Origin: Sepiola atlantica
Lineage: Eukaryota; Mollusca; Cephalopoda; Sepiida; Sepiolidae
DNA: 64,000 bases
Assembly: GCA_963556195.1 (NCBI GenBank)
Contig: CAUVYP010000579.1
Location: 992,001 to 1,056,000, forward strand
Reading direction: 5' to 3'
Shown one piece after another: positions 26,411 to 40,174 of the stretch (its first letter is position 1; the number at the start of each line of letters is the position of its first letter). Made by a program: the position numbers and the translations under genes. The notes under the pieces were generated by a model. That model did no database searches, was not told the origin of the DNA, and saw nothing but the letters and a program-made list of their open reading frames with translations.

Positions 26411-27154
26411 TTGTTTATGTTTTGCGTATTCAGTTTGTATCGACATATCTCCGGGAGTACAAGAGCTGAACTTCTGAAACTTGGTACTTCAGTAGAAAAT
26501 GTGTGTCCGCTTATGTCTGCAAAGTTTCGGAGCACAATTCTTATAAATGTGGAAGTTATTAACAAAAGACCTATCAACTTAAAATCGCACTAAATTTTGT
26601 TGATGTTTTGCGTATTCAGTTTGTATCGACATATCTCCGGGAGTACAAGAGCTGAACTTCTGAAACTTGGTACTTCAGTAGAAAATGTGTGTCCGCTAAT
26701 GTCTGCAAAGTTACGGAGCACAATTCTTATAAATGTGGAAGTTATAAACACAAGCGATATCAACTTAAAATCGCACTAAATTTTGTTGATGTTTTGCGTA
26801 TTCAGTTTGTATCGACATATCTCCGGGAGTACAAGAGCTGAACTTCTGAAACTTGGTACTTCAGTAGAAAATGTGTGTCCGCTAATGTCTGCAAAGTTTC
26901 GGAGCACAATTCTTATAAATGTGGAAGTTATAAACAAAAGCGATATCAACTTAAAATCGCACTAAATTTTGTTGATGTTTTGCGTATTTAGTTTGTATCG
27001 ACATATCTCCGGGAGTACAAGAGCTGAACTTCTGAAACTTGGTACTTCAGTAGAAAATGTGTGTCCGCTAATGTCTGCAAAGTTTCGGAGCACAATTCTT
27101 ATAAATGTGGAAGTTATTAACACAAGCGATATACCTTATAAATCGCACTAAATT
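26411..27154 (+). repeat. Four-monomer lead-in: C with ttt junction, J, B, K
   Basis: The first monomer combines the ttt junction of type D with the RPINL block of type C and has cttatg instead of ctaatg at bases 100-105. J here lacks the left-hand J markers tatttag and cttaaa. The K monomer has tatttag instead of tattcag. The cassette C, ttt-C, J, B, K recurs at 30131 and 31247. Confidence 0.85.
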
Positions 27155-30100
27155 TTGTTGATGTTTTGCGTATTCAGTTTGTATCGACATATCTCCGGGA
27201 GTACAAGAGCTGAACTTCTGAAACTTGGTACTTCAGTAGAAAATGTGTGTCCGCTAATGTCTGCAAAGTTTCCGAGCACAATTCTTATAAATGTGGAAGT
27301 TATAAACAAAAGCGATATCAACTTAAAATCGCACTAAATTTTGTTGATGTTTTGCGTATTCAGTTTGTATCGACATATCTCCGGGAGTACAAGAGCTGAA
27401 CTTCTGAAACTTAGTACTTCAGTAGAAAATGTGTGTCCGCTAATGTCTGCAAAGTTTCAGAGCACAATTCTTATAAATGTGGAAGTTATAAACACAAGCG
27501 ATATCAACTTAAAATCGCACTAAATTGTGTTGATGTTTTGCGAATTCAGTTTGTATCGACATATCTCCGGGAGTACAAGAGCTGACCTTCTGAAACTTGG
27601 TACTTCAGTAGAAAATGTGTGTCCGCTAATGTCTGCAAAGTTTCGGAGCACAATTCTTATAAATGTGGAAGTTATTAACAAAAGACCTATCAACTTTAAA
27701 TCGCACTAAATTTTGTTGATGTTTTGCGTATTCAGTTTGTATCGACATATCTCCGGGAGTACAAGAGCTGACCTTCTGAAACTTCGTACATCAGTAGAAA
27801 ATGTGTGTCCGCTATTGTCTGCAAAGTTTCGGAGCACAATTCTCATAAATGTGGAAGTTATAAACAAAAGCGATATCAACTTTAAATCGCACTAAATTTT
27901 GTTGATGTTTTGCGTATTCAGTTTGTATCGACATATCTCCGGGAGTACAAGAGCTGAACTTCTGAAACTTGGTACTTCAGTAGAAAATGTGTGTCCGCTA
28001 ATGTCTGCAAAGTTACAGAGCACAATTCTTATAAATGTGGAAGTTATAAACACAAGCGATATCAACTTAAAATCGCACTAAATTTTGTTGATGTTTTGCG
28101 TATTCAGTTTGTATCGACATATCTCCGGGAGTACAAGAGCTGAACTTCTGAAACTTGGTACTTCAGTAGAAAATGTGTGTCCGCTAATGTCTGCAAAGTT
28201 TCGGAGCACAATTCTTATAAATGTGGAAGTTATAAACAAAAGCGATATCAACTTAAAATCGCACTAAATTTTGTTGATGTTTTGCGTATTCAGTTTGTAT
28301 CGACATATCTCCGGGAGTACAAGAGCTGAACTTCTGAAACTTGGTACTTCAGTAGAAAATGTGTGTCCGCTAATGTCTGCAAAGTTTCGGAGCACAATTC
28401 TTATAAATGTGGAAGTTATTAACACAAGCGATATACCTTTTAAATCGCACTAAATTTTGTTGATGTTTTGCGTATTCAGTTTGTATCGACATATCTCCGG
28501 GAGTACAAGAGCTGAACTTCTGAAACTTGGTACTTCAGTAGAAAATGTGTGTCCGCTAATGTCTGCGAAGTTTCAGAGCACAATTCTTATAAATGTGGAA
28601 GTTATAAACAAAAGCGATATCAACTTAAAATCGCACTAAATTTTGTTTATGTTTTGCGTATTCAGTTTGTATCGACATATCTCCGGGAGTACAAGAGCTG
28701 AACTTCTGAAACTTGGTACTTCAGTAGAAAATGTGTGTCCGCTAATGTCTGCAAAGTTTCAGAGCACAATTTGTATAAATGTGGAAGTTATAAACACAAG
28801 CGATATCAACTTAAAATCGCACTAAATTTTGTTGATGTTTTGCGTATTCAGTTTGTATCGACATATCTCCGGGAGTACAAGAGCTGAACTTCTGAAACTT
28901 GGTACTTCAGTAGAAAATGTGTGTCCGCTAATGTCTGCAAAGTTTCGGAGCACAATTCTTATAAATGTGGAAGTTATAAACAAAAGCGATATCAACTTAA
29001 AATCGCACTAAATTTTGTTGATGTTTTGCGTATTCAGTTTGTATCGACATATCTCCGGGAGTACAAGAGCTGAACTTCTGAAACTTGGTACTTCAGTAGA
29101 AAATGTGTGTCCGCTAATGTCTGCAAAGTTTCGGAGCACAATTCTTATAAATGTGGAAGTTATTAACAAAAGACCTATCAACTTAAAATCGCACTAAATT
29201 TTGTTTATGTTTTGCGTATTCAGTTTGTATCGACATATCTCCGGGAGTACAAGAGCTGAACTTCTGAAACTTGGTACTTCAGTAGAAAATGTGTGTCCGC
29301 TTATGTCTGCAAAGTTTCGGAGCACAATTCTTATAAATGTGGAAGTTATTAACAAAAGACCTATCAACTTAAAATCGCACTAAATTTTGTTGATGTTTTG
29401 CGTATTCAGTTTGTATCGACATATCTCCGGGAGTACAAGAGCTGAACTTCTGAAACTTGGTACTTCAGTAGAAAATGTGTGTCCGCTAATGTCTGCAAAG
29501 TTACGGAGCACAATTCTTATAAATGTGGAAGTTATAAACACAAGCGATATCAACTTAAAATCGCACTAAATTTTGTTGATGTTTTGCGTATTCAGTTTGT
29601 ATCGACATATCTCCGGGAGTACAAGAGCTGAAGTTCTGAAACTTGGTACTTCAGTAGAAAATGTGTGTCCGCTAATGTCTGCAAAGTTTCGGAGCACAAT
29701 TCTTATAAATGTGGAAGTTATAAACAAAAGCGATATCAACTTAAAATCGCACTAAATTTTGTTGATGTTTTGCGTATTCAGTTTGTATCGACATATCTCC
29801 GGGAGTACAAGAGCTGAACTTCTGAAACTTGGTACTTCAGTAGAAAATGTGTGTCCGCTAATGTCTGCAAAGTTTCGGAGCACAATTCTTATAAATGTGG
29901 AAGTTATAAACAAAAGCGATATCAACTTAAAATCGCACTAAATTTTGTTGATGTTTTGCGTATTCAGTTTGTATCGACATATCTCCGGGAGTACAAGAGC
30001 TGAACTTCTGAAACTTGGTACTTCAGTAGAAAATGTGTGTCCGCTAATGTCTGCAAAGTTTCGGAGCACAATTCTTATAAATGTGGAAGTTATTAACAAA

Positions 30101-32176
30101 AGACCTATCAACTTAAAATCGCACTAAATTTTGTTGATGTTTTGCGTATTCAGTTTGTATCGACATATCTCCGGGAGTACAAGAGCTGAACTTCTGAAAC
30201 TTGGTACTTCAGTAGAAAATGTGTGTCCGCTAATGTCTGCAAAGTTTCGGAGCACAATTCTTATAAATGTGGAAGTTATTAACAAAAGACCTATCAACTT
30301 AAAATCGCACTAAATTTTGTTTATGTTTTGCGTATTCAGTTTGTATCGACATATCTCCGGGAGTACAAGAGCTGAACTTCTGAAACTTGGTACTTCAGTA
30401 GAAAATGTGTGTCCGCTTATGTCTGCAAAGTTTCGGAGCACAATTCTTATAAATGTGGAAGTTATTAACAAAAGACCTATCAACTTAAAATCGCACTAAA
30501 TTTTGTTGATGTTTTGCGTATTCAGTTTGTATCGACATATCTCCGGGAGTACAAGAGCTGAACTTCTGAAACTTGGTACTTCAGTAGAAAATGTGTGTCC
30601 GCTAATGTCTGCAAAGTTACGGAGCACAATTCTTATAAATGTGGAAGTTATAAACACAAGCGATATCAACTTAAAATCGCACTAAATTTTGTTGATGTTT
30701 TGCGTATTCAGTTTGTATCGACATATCTCCGGGAGTACAAGAGCTGAACTTCTGAAACTTGGTACTTCAGTAGAAAATGTGTGTCCGCTAATGTCTGCAA
30801 AGTTTCGGAGCACAATTCTTATAAATGTGGAAGTTATAAACAAAAGCGATATCAACTTAAAATCGCACTAAATTTTGTTGATGTTTTGCGTATTTAGTTT
30901 GTATCGACATATCTCCGGGAGTACAAGAGCTGAACTTCTGAAACTTGGTACTTCAGTAGAAAATGTGTGTCCGCTAATGTCTGCAAAGTTTCGGAGCACA
31001 ATTCTTATAAATGTGGAAGTTATTAACACAAGCGATATACCTTATAAATCGCACTAAATTTTGTTGATGTTTTGCGTATTCAGTTTGTATCGACATATCT
31101 CCGGGAGTACAAGAGCTGAACTTCTGAAACTTGGTACTTCAGTAGAAAATGTGTGTCCGCTAATGTCTGCAAAGTTTCGGAGCACAATTCTTATAAATGT
31201 GGAAGTTATTAACAAAAGACCTATCAACTTAAAATCGCACTAAATTTTGTTGATGTTTTGCGTATTCAGTTTGTATCGACATATCTCCGGGAGTACAAGA
31301 GCTGAACTTCTGAAACTTGGTACTTCAGTAGAAAATGTGTGTCCGCTAATGTCTGCAAAGTTTCGGAGCACAATTCTTATAAATGTGGAAGTTATTAACA
31401 AAAGACCTATCAACTTAAAATCGCACTAAATTTTGTTTATGTTTTGCGTATTCAGTTTGTATCGACATATCTCCGGGAGTACAAGAGCTGAACTTCTGAA
31501 ACTTGGTACTTCAGTAGAAAATGTGTGTCCGCTTATGTCTGCAAAGTTTCGGAGCACAATTCTTATAAATGTGGAAGTTATTAACAAAAGACCTATCAAC
31601 TTAAAATCGCACTAAATTTTGTTGATGTTTTGCGTATTCAGTTTGTATCGACATATCTCCGGGAGTACAAGAGCTGAACTTCTGAAACTTGGTACTTCAG
31701 TAGAAAATGTGTGTCCGCTAATGTCTGCAAAGTTACGGAGCACAATTCTTATAAATGTGGAAGTTATAAACACAAGCGATATCAACTTAAAATCGCACTA
31801 AATTTTGTTGATGTTTTGCGTATTCAGTTTGTATCGACATATCTCCGGGAGTACAAGAGCTGAACTTCTGAAACTTGGTACTTCAGTAGAAAATGTGTGT
31901 CCGCTAATGTCTGCAAAGTTTCGGAGCACAATTCTTATAAATGTGGAAGTTATAAACAAAAGCGATATCAACTTAAAATCGCACTAAATTTTGTTGATGT
32001 TTTGCGTATTTAGTTTGTATCGACATATCTCCGGGAGTACAAGAGCTGAACTTCTGAAACTTGGTACTTCAGTAGAAAATGTGTGTCCGCTAATGTCTGC
32101 AAAGTTTCGGAGCACAATTCTTATAAATGTGGAAGTTATTAACACAAGCGATATACCTTATAAATCGCACTAAATT
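27155..32176 (+). repeat. 27-mer HOR, first copy (5,022 bp)
   Basis: It opens with a monomer carrying ccg at 118-120, then H, CEF, I, J-like with cag, B, E, F', A with ttt junction, B C ttt-C, J B B C, then C ttt-C J B K C, and C ttt-C J B K. The ccg-marked opening and the next seven monomers return at 32177, exactly 27 monomers on. The segments starting at 29015, 30131 and 31247 share the C, ttt-C, J, B start at 1,116-bp spacing, a nested 6-mer. Confidence 0.88.
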
Positions 32177-32362
32177 TTGTTGATGTTTTGCGTATTCAGT
32201 TTGTATCGACATATCTCCGGGAGTACAAGAGCTGAACTTCTGAAACTTGGTACTTCAGTAGAAAATGTGTGTCCGCTAATGTCTGCAAAGTTTCCGAGCA
32301 CAATTCTTATAAATGTGGAAGTTATAAACAAAAGCGATATCAACTTAAAATCGCACTAAATT
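29015..32362 (+). repeat. Nested 6-mer duplication (1,116-bp period, three rounds)
   Basis: Three consecutive six-monomer segments begin at 29015, 30131 and 31247. Each opens with C, ttt-C with cttatg, J and B. They differ in members five and six: B and C, then K and C, then K and the ccg-marked monomer. The B at 29573 carries a private-looking g (gaagtt) that is shared only with 35153. Confidence 0.85.
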
Positions 32363-35300
32363 TTGTTGATGTTTTGCGTATTCAGTTTGTATCGACATAT
32401 CTCCGGGAGTACAAGAGCTGAACTTCTGAAACTTAGTACTTCAGTAGAAAATGTGTGTCCGCTAATGTCTGCAAAGTTTCAGAGCACAATTCTTATAAAT
32501 GTGGAAGTTATAAACACAAGCGATATCAACTTAAAATCGCACTAAATTGTGTTGATGTTTTGCGAATTCAGTTTGTATCGACATATCTCCGGGAGTACAA
32601 GAGCTGACCTTCTGAAACTTGGTACTTCAGTAGAAAATGTGTGTCCGCTAATGTCTGCAAAGTTTCGGAGCACAATTCTTATAAATGTGGAAGTTATTAA
32701 CAAAAGACCTATCAACTTTAAATCGCACTAAATTTTGTTGATGTTTTGCGTATTCAGTTTGTATCGACATATCTCCGGGAGTACAAGAGCTGACCTTCTG
32801 AAACTTCGTACATCAGTAGAAAATGTGTGTCCGCTATTGTCTGCAAAGTTTCGGAGCACAATTCTCATAAATGTGGAAGTTATAAACAAAAGCGATATCA
32901 ACTTTAAATCGCACTAAATTTTGTTGATGTTTTGCGTATTCAGTTTGTATCGACATATCTCCGGGAGTACAAGAGCTGAACTTCTGAAACTTGGTACTTC
33001 AGTAGAAAATGTGTGTCCGCTAATGTCTGCAAAGTTACAGAGCACAATTCTTATAAATGTGGAAGTTATAAACACAAGCGATATCAACTTAAAATCGCAC
33101 TAAATTTTGTTGATGTTTTGCGTATTCAGTTTGTATCGACATATCTCCGGGAGTACAAGAGCTGAACTTCTGAAACTTGGTACTTCAGTAGAAAATGTGT
33201 GTCCGCTAATGTCTGCAAAGTTTCGGAGCACAATTCTTATAAATGTGGAAGTTATAAACAAAAGCGATATCAACTTAAAATCGCACTAAATTTTGTTGAT
33301 GTTTTGCGTATTCAGTTTGTATCGACATATCTCCGGGAGTACAAGAGCTGAACTTCTGAAACTTGGTACTTCAGTAGAAAATGTGTGTCCGCTAATGTCT
33401 GCAAAGTTTCGGAGCACAATTCTTATAAATGTGGAAGTTATTAACACAAGCGATATACCTTTTAAATCGCACTAAATTTTGTTGATGTTTTGCGTATTCA
33501 GTTTGTATCGACATATCTCCGGGAGTACAAGAGCTGAACTTCTGAAACTTGGTACTTCAGTAGAAAATGTGTGTCCGCTAATGTCTGCGAAGTTTCAGAG
33601 CACAATTCTTATAAATGTGGAAGTTATAAACAAAAGCGATATCAACTTAAAATCGCACTAAATTTTGTTTATGTTTTGCGTATTCAGTTTGTATCGACAT
33701 ATCTCCGGGAGTACAAGAGCTGAACTTCTGAAACTTGGTACTTCAGTAGAAAATGTGTGTCCGCTAATGTCTGCAAAGTTTCGGAGCACAATTCTTATAA
33801 ATGTGGAAGTTATAAACAAAAGCGATATCAACTTAAAATCGCACTAAATTTTGTTGATGTTTTGCGTATTCAGTTTGTATCGACATATCTCCGGGAGTAC
33901 AAGAGCTGAACTTCTGAAACTTGGTACTTCAGTAGAAAATGTGTGTCCGCTAATGTCTGCAAAGTTTCGGAGCACAATTCTTATAAATGTGGAAGTTATT
34001 AACACAAGCGATATACCTTTTAAATCGCACTAAATTTTGTTGATGTTTTGCGTATTCAGTTTGTATCGACATATCTCCGGGAGTACAAGAGCTGAACTTC
34101 TGAAACTTGGTACTTCAGTAGAAAATGTGTGTCCGCTAATGTCTGCGAAGTTTCAGAGCACAATTCTTATAAATGTGGAAGTTATAAACAAAAGCGATAT
34201 CAACTTAAAATCGCACTAAATTTTGTTTATGTTTTGCGTATTCAGTTTGTATCGACATATCTCCGGGAGTACAAGAGCTGAACTTCTGAAACTTGGTACT
34301 TCAGTAGAAAATGTGTGTCCGCTAATGTCTGCAAAGTTTCAGAGCACAATTTGTATAAATGTGGAAGTTATAAACACAAGCGATATCAACTTAAAATCGC
34401 ACTAAATTTTGTTGATGTTTTGCGTATTCAGTTTGTATCGACATATCTCCGGGAGTACAAGAGCTGAACTTCTGAAACTTGGTACTTCAGTAGAAAATGT
34501 GTGTCCGCTAATGTCTGCAAAGTTTCGGAGCACAATTCTTATAAATGTGGAAGTTATAAACAAAAGCGATATCAACTTAAAATCGCACTAAATTTTGTTG
34601 ATGTTTTGCGTATTCAGTTTGTATCGACATATCTCCGGGAGTACAAGAGCTGAACTTCTGAAACTTGGTACTTCAGTAGAAAATGTGTGTCCGCTAATGT
34701 CTGCAAAGTTTCGGAGCACAATTCTTATAAATGTGGAAGTTATTAACAAAAGACCTATCAACTTAAAATCGCACTAAATTTTGTTTATGTTTTGCGTATT
34801 CAGTTTGTATCGACATATCTCCGGGAGTACAAGAGCTGAACTTCTGAAACTTGGTACTTCAGTAGAAAATGTGTGTCCGCTTATGTCTGCAAAGTTTCGG
34901 AGCACAATTCTTATAAATGTGGAAGTTATTAACAAAAGACCTATCAACTTAAAATCGCACTAAATTTTGTTGATGTTTTGCGTATTCAGTTTGTATCGAC
35001 ATATCTCCGGGAGTACAAGAGCTGAACTTCTGAAACTTGGTACTTCAGTAGAAAATGTGTGTCCGCTAATGTCTGCAAAGTTACGGAGCACAATTCTTAT
35101 AAATGTGGAAGTTATAAACACAAGCGATATCAACTTAAAATCGCACTAAATTTTGTTGATGTTTTGCGTATTCAGTTTGTATCGACATATCTCCGGGAGT
35201 ACAAGAGCTGAAGTTCTGAAACTTGGTACTTCAGTAGAAAATGTGTGTCCGCTAATGTCTGCAAAGTTTCGGAGCACAATTCTTATAAATGTGGAAGTTA

Positions 35301-35710
35301 TAAACAAAAGCGATATCAACTTAAAATCGCACTAAATTTTGTTGATGTTTTGCGTATTCAGTTTGTATCGACATATCTCCGGGAGTACAAGAGCTGAACT
35401 TCTGAAACTTGGTACTTCAGTAGAAAATGTGTGTCCGCTAATGTCTGCAAAGTTTCGGAGCACAATTCTTATAAATGTGGAAGTTATTAACACAAGCGAT
35501 ATACCTTATAAATCGCACTAAATTTTGTTGATGTTTTGCGTATTCAGTTTGTATCGACATATCTCCGGGAGTACAAGAGCTGAACTTCTGAAACTTGGTA
35601 CTTCAGTAGAGAATGTGTGTCCGCTAATGTCTGCAAAGTTTCGGAGCACAATTCTTATAAATGTGGAAGTTATTAACAAAAGACCTATCAACTTAAAATC
35701 GCACTAAATT
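32177..35710 (+). repeat. 27-mer HOR, second copy with an added 3-mer
   Basis: The eight monomers from 32177 match those from 27155. After F' at 33479 an extra trio B E F' is inserted (33665-34222). Then A with ttt junction, B, C, ttt-C, J and the gaagtt-marked B follow, matching 28643-29758 at an offset of 5,580 bp (30 monomers instead of 27). K and a gag-marked C close the unit. Confidence 0.87.
33665..33850 (+). repeat. Hybrid monomer at a three-monomer duplication
   Basis: The 5' junction has ttt at bases 4-6, as in the A monomer that normally follows F' (28643 and 34223). The 3' part is cgg, ctt, aaa, SDINL, as in B. The B E F' trio then repeats. This is the signature of an out-of-register exchange between a ttt-junction A and a B, within bases 7-118 of the monomer. 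Confidence 0.78.
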
Positions 35711-35896
35711 TTGTTGATGTTTTGCGTATTCAGTTTGTATCGACATATCTCCGGGAGTACAAGAGCTGAACTTCTGAAACTTAGTACTTCAGTAGAAAAT
35801 GTGTGTCCGCTAATGTCTGCAAAGTTTCAGAGCACAATTCTTATAAATGTGGAAGTTATAAACACAAGCGATATCAACTTAAAATCGCACTAAATT
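35711..35896 (+). repeat. H-type monomer between two HOR families
   Basis: This is a single H with cttagt at bases 70-75. It follows the gag-marked C and precedes the first CEF monomer of the 23-mer unit. H followed by CEF is a pair seen repeatedly in the middle of the array (27341, 32363, 37385, 39245, 41663). Confidence 0.8.
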
Positions 35897-38800
35897 TTGT
35901 TGATGTTTTGCGAATTCAGTTTGTATCGACATATCTCCGGGAGTACAAGAGCTGAACTTCTGAAACTTGGTACTTCAGTAGAAAATGTGTGTCCGCTAAT
36001 GTCTGCAAAGTTTCGGAGCACAATTCTTATAAATGTGGAAGTTATTAACACAAGCGATATACCTTTTAAATCGCACTAAATTTTGTTGATGTTTTGCGTA
36101 TTCAGTTTGTATCGACATATCCCCGGGAGTACAACCGCTGAACTTCTGAAACTTGGTACTTCAGTAGAAAATGTGTGTCCGCTAATGTCTGCGAAGTTTC
36201 AGAGCACAATTCTTATAAATGTGGAAGTTATAAACAAAAGCGATATCAACTTAAAATCGCACTAAATTTTGTTGATGTTTTGCGTATTCAGTTTGTATCG
36301 ACATATCTCCGGGAGTACAAGAGCTGAACTTCTGAAACTTGGTACTTCAGTAGAAAATGTGTGTCCGCTAATGTCTGCAAAGTTTCAGAGCACAATTTGT
36401 ATAAATGTGGAAGTTATAAACACAAGCGATATCAACTTAAAATCGCACTAAATTTTGTTGATGTTTTGCGTATTCAGTTTGTATCGACATATCTCCGGGA
36501 GTACAAGAGCTGAACTTCTGAAACTTGGTACTTCAGTAGAAAATGTGTGTCCGCTAATGTCTGCAAAGTTTCGGAGCACAATTCTTATAAATGTGGAAGT
36601 TATAAACAAAAGCGATATCAACTTAAAATCGCACTAAATTTTGTTGATGTTTTGCGTATTCAGTTTGTATCGACATATCTCCGGGAGTACAAGAGCTGAA
36701 CTTCTGAAACTTGGTACTTCAGTAGAGAATGTGTGTCCGCTAATGTCTGCAAAGTTTCGGAGCACAATTCTTATAAATGTGGAAGTTATTAACAAAAGAC
36801 CTATCAACTTAAAATCGCACTAAATTTTGTTTATGTTTTGCGTATTCAGTTTGTATCGACATATCTCCGGGAGTACAAGAGCTGAACTTCTGAAACTTGG
36901 TACTTCAGTAGAAAATGTGTGTCCGCTAATGTCTGCAAAGTTTCGGAGCACAATTCTTATAAATGTGGAAGTTATAAACAAAAGCGATATCAACTTAAAA
37001 TCGCACTAAATGTTGTTGATGTTTTGCGTATTCAGTTTGTATCGACATATCTCCGGGAGTACAAGAGCTGAACTTCTGAAACTTGGTACTTCAGTAGAAA
37101 ATGTGTGTCCGCTTATGTCTGCAAAGTTTCGGAGCACAATTCTTATAAATGTGGAAGTTATTAACACAAGCGATATACCTTTTAAATCGCACTAAATTTT
37201 GTTGATGTTTTGCGTATTCAGTTTGTATCGACATATCTCCGGGAGTACAAGAGCTGAACTTCTGAAACTCGGTACTTCAGTAGTAAATGTGTGTCCGCTA
37301 ATGTCTGCAAAGTTTCAGAGCACAATTCTTATAAATGTGGAAGTTATAAACAAAAGCGATATCAACTTAAAATCGCACTAAATTTTGTTGATGTTTTGCG
37401 TATTCAGTTTGTATCGACATATCTCCGGGAGTACAAGAGCTGAACTTCTGAAACTTAGTACTTCAGTAGAAAATGTGTGTCCGCTAATGTCTGCAAAGTT
37501 TCAGAGCACAATTCTTATAAATGTGGAAGTTATAAACACAAGCGATATCAACTTAAAATCGCACTAAATTTTGTTGATGTTTTGCGAATTCAGTTTGTAT
37601 CGACATATCTCCGGGAGTACAAGAGCTGAACTTCTGAAACTTGGTACTTCAGTAGAAAATGTGTGTCCGCTAATGTCTGCAAAGTTTCGGAGCACAATTC
37701 TTATAAATGTGGAAGTTATTAACAAAAGACCTATCAACTTTAAATCGCACTAAATTTTGTTTATGTTTTGCGTATTCAGTTTGTATCGACATATCTCCGG
37801 GAGTACAAGAGCTGAACTTCTGAAACTTGGTACTTCAGTAGAAAATGTGTGTCCGCTAATGTCTGCAAAGTTACGGAGCACAATTCTTATAAATGTGGAA
37901 GTTATAAACACAAGCGATATCAACTTAAAATCGCACTAAATTTTGTTGATGTTTTGCGTATTCAGTTTGTATCGACATATCTCCGGGAGTACAAGAGCTG
38001 AACTTCTGAAACTTGGTACTTCAGTAGAAAATGTGTGTCCGCTAATGTCTGCAAAGTTTCGGAGCACAATTCTTATAAATGTGGAAGTTATAAACAAAAG
38101 CGATATCAACTTAAAATCGCACTAAATTTTGTTGATGTTTTGCGTATTCAGTTTGTATCGACATATCTCCGGGAGTACAAGAGCTGAACTTCTGAAACTT
38201 GGTACTTCAGTAGAAAATGTGTGTCCGCTAATGTCTGCAAAGTTTCGGAGCACAATTCTTATAAATGTGGAAGTTATTAACAAAAGACCTATCAACTTAA
38301 AATCGCACTAAATTTTGTTTATGTTTTGCGTATTCAGTTTGTATCGACATATCTCCGGGAGTACAAGAGCTGAACTTCTGAAACTTGGTACTTCAGTAGA
38401 AAATGTGTGTCCGCTTATGTCTGCAAAGTTTCGGAGCACAATTCTTATAAATGTGGAAGTTATTAACAAAAGACCTATCAACTTAAAATCGCACTAAATT
38501 TTGTTGATGTTTTGCGTATTCAGTTTGTATCGACATATCTCCGGGAGTACAAGAGCTGAACTTCTGAAACTTGGTACTTCAGTAGAAAATGTGTGTCCGC
38601 TAATGTCTGCAAAGTTACGGAGCACAATTCTTATAAATGTGGAAGTTATAAACACAAGCGATATCAACTTCAAATCGCACTAAATTTTGTTGATGTTTTG
38701 CGTATTCAGTTTGTATCGACATATCTCCGGGAGTACAAGAGCTGAACTTCTGAAACTTGGTACTTCAGTAGAAAATGTGTGTCCGCTAATGTCTGCAAAG

Positions 38801-40174
38801 TTTCGGAGCACAATTCTTATAAATGTGGAAGTTGTAAACAAAAGCGATATCAACTTAAAATCGCACTAAATTTTGTTGATGTTTTGCGTATTCAGTTTGT
38901 ATCGACATATCTCCGGGAGTACAAGAGCTGAACTTCTGAAACTTGGTACTTCAGTAGAAAATGTGTGTCCGCTAATGTCTGCAAAGTTTCGGAGCACAAT
39001 TCTTATAAATGTGGAAGTTATTAACACAAGCGATATACCTTATAAATCGCACTAAATTTTGTTGATGTTTTGCGTATTCAGTTTGTATCGACATATCTCC
39101 GGGAGTACAAGAGCTGAACTTCTGAAACTTGGTACTTCAGTAGAAAATGTGTGTCCGCTACTGTCTGCAAAGTTTCAGAGCACAATTCTTATAAATGTGG
39201 AAGTTATAAACAAAAGCGATATCAACTTAAAATCGCACTAAATTTTGTTGATGTTTTGCGTATTCAGTTTGTATCGACATATCTCCGGGAGTACAAGAGC
39301 TGAACTTCTGAAACTTAGTACTTCAGTAGAAAATGTGTGTCCGCTAATGTCTGCAAAGTTTCAGAGCACAATTCTTATAAATGTGGAAGTTATAAACACA
39401 AGCGATATCAACTTAAAATCGCACTAAATTTTGTTGATGTTTTGCGAATTCAGTTTGTATCGACATATCTCCGGGAGTACAAGAGCTGAACTTCTGAAAC
39501 TTGGTACTTTAGTAGAAAATGTGTGTCCGCTAATGTCTGCAAAGTTTCGGAGCACAATTCTTATAAATGTGGAAGTTATTAACAAAAGACCTATCAACTT
39601 TAAATCGCACTAAATTTTGTTGATGTTTTGCGTATTCAGTTTGTATCGACATATCTCCGGGAGTACAAGAGCTGACCTTCTGAAACTTCGTACATCAGTA
39701 GAAAATGTGTGTCCGCTATTGTCTGCAAAGTTTCGGAGCACAATTCTCATAAATGTGGAAGTTATAAACAAAAGCGATATCAACTTTAAATCGCACTAAA
39801 TTTTGTTGATGTTTTGCGTATTCAGTTTGTATCGACATATCTCCGGGAGTACAAGAGCTGAACTTCTGAAACTTGGTACTTCAGTAGAAAATGTGTGTCC
39901 GCTAATGTCTGCAAAGTTACAGAGCACAATTCTTATAAATGTGGAAGTTATAAACACAAGCGATATCAACTTAAAATCGCACTAAATTTTGTTGATGTTT
40001 TTCGTATTCAGTTTGTATCGACATATCTCCGGGAGTACAAGAGCTGAACTTCTGAAACTTGGTACTTCAGTAGAAAATGTGTGTCCGCTAATGTCTGCAA
40101 AGTTTCGGAGCACAATTCTTATAAATGTGGAAGTTATAAACAAAAGCGATATCAACTTAAAATCGCACTAAATT
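35897..40174 (+). repeat. 23-mer HOR, first copy (4,278 bp)
   Basis: The unit opens with a hybrid having CEF 5' and E 3' ends, then F' with atccccggg, A, B, gag-marked C, B with ttt junction, E with ATG junction and cttatg, an F with gtagtaaat, H and CEF. These ten monomers return from 40175. The F' at 36083 also carries aaccgct instead of aagagct. Monomers 37757-40174 differ from the later copy and hold another CEF, I and cag-marked J series. Confidence 0.86.
37757..37942 (+). repeat. Hybrid monomer: I-type 5' junction with J-type 3' end
   Basis: After CEF at 37571 the expected order, seen at 41849-42406, is CEF, I, J. Here one monomer has the ttt junction of I and the gttacgg, aca, SDINL set of J. 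One monomer has been lost by exchange between I and J. Confidence 0.75.
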
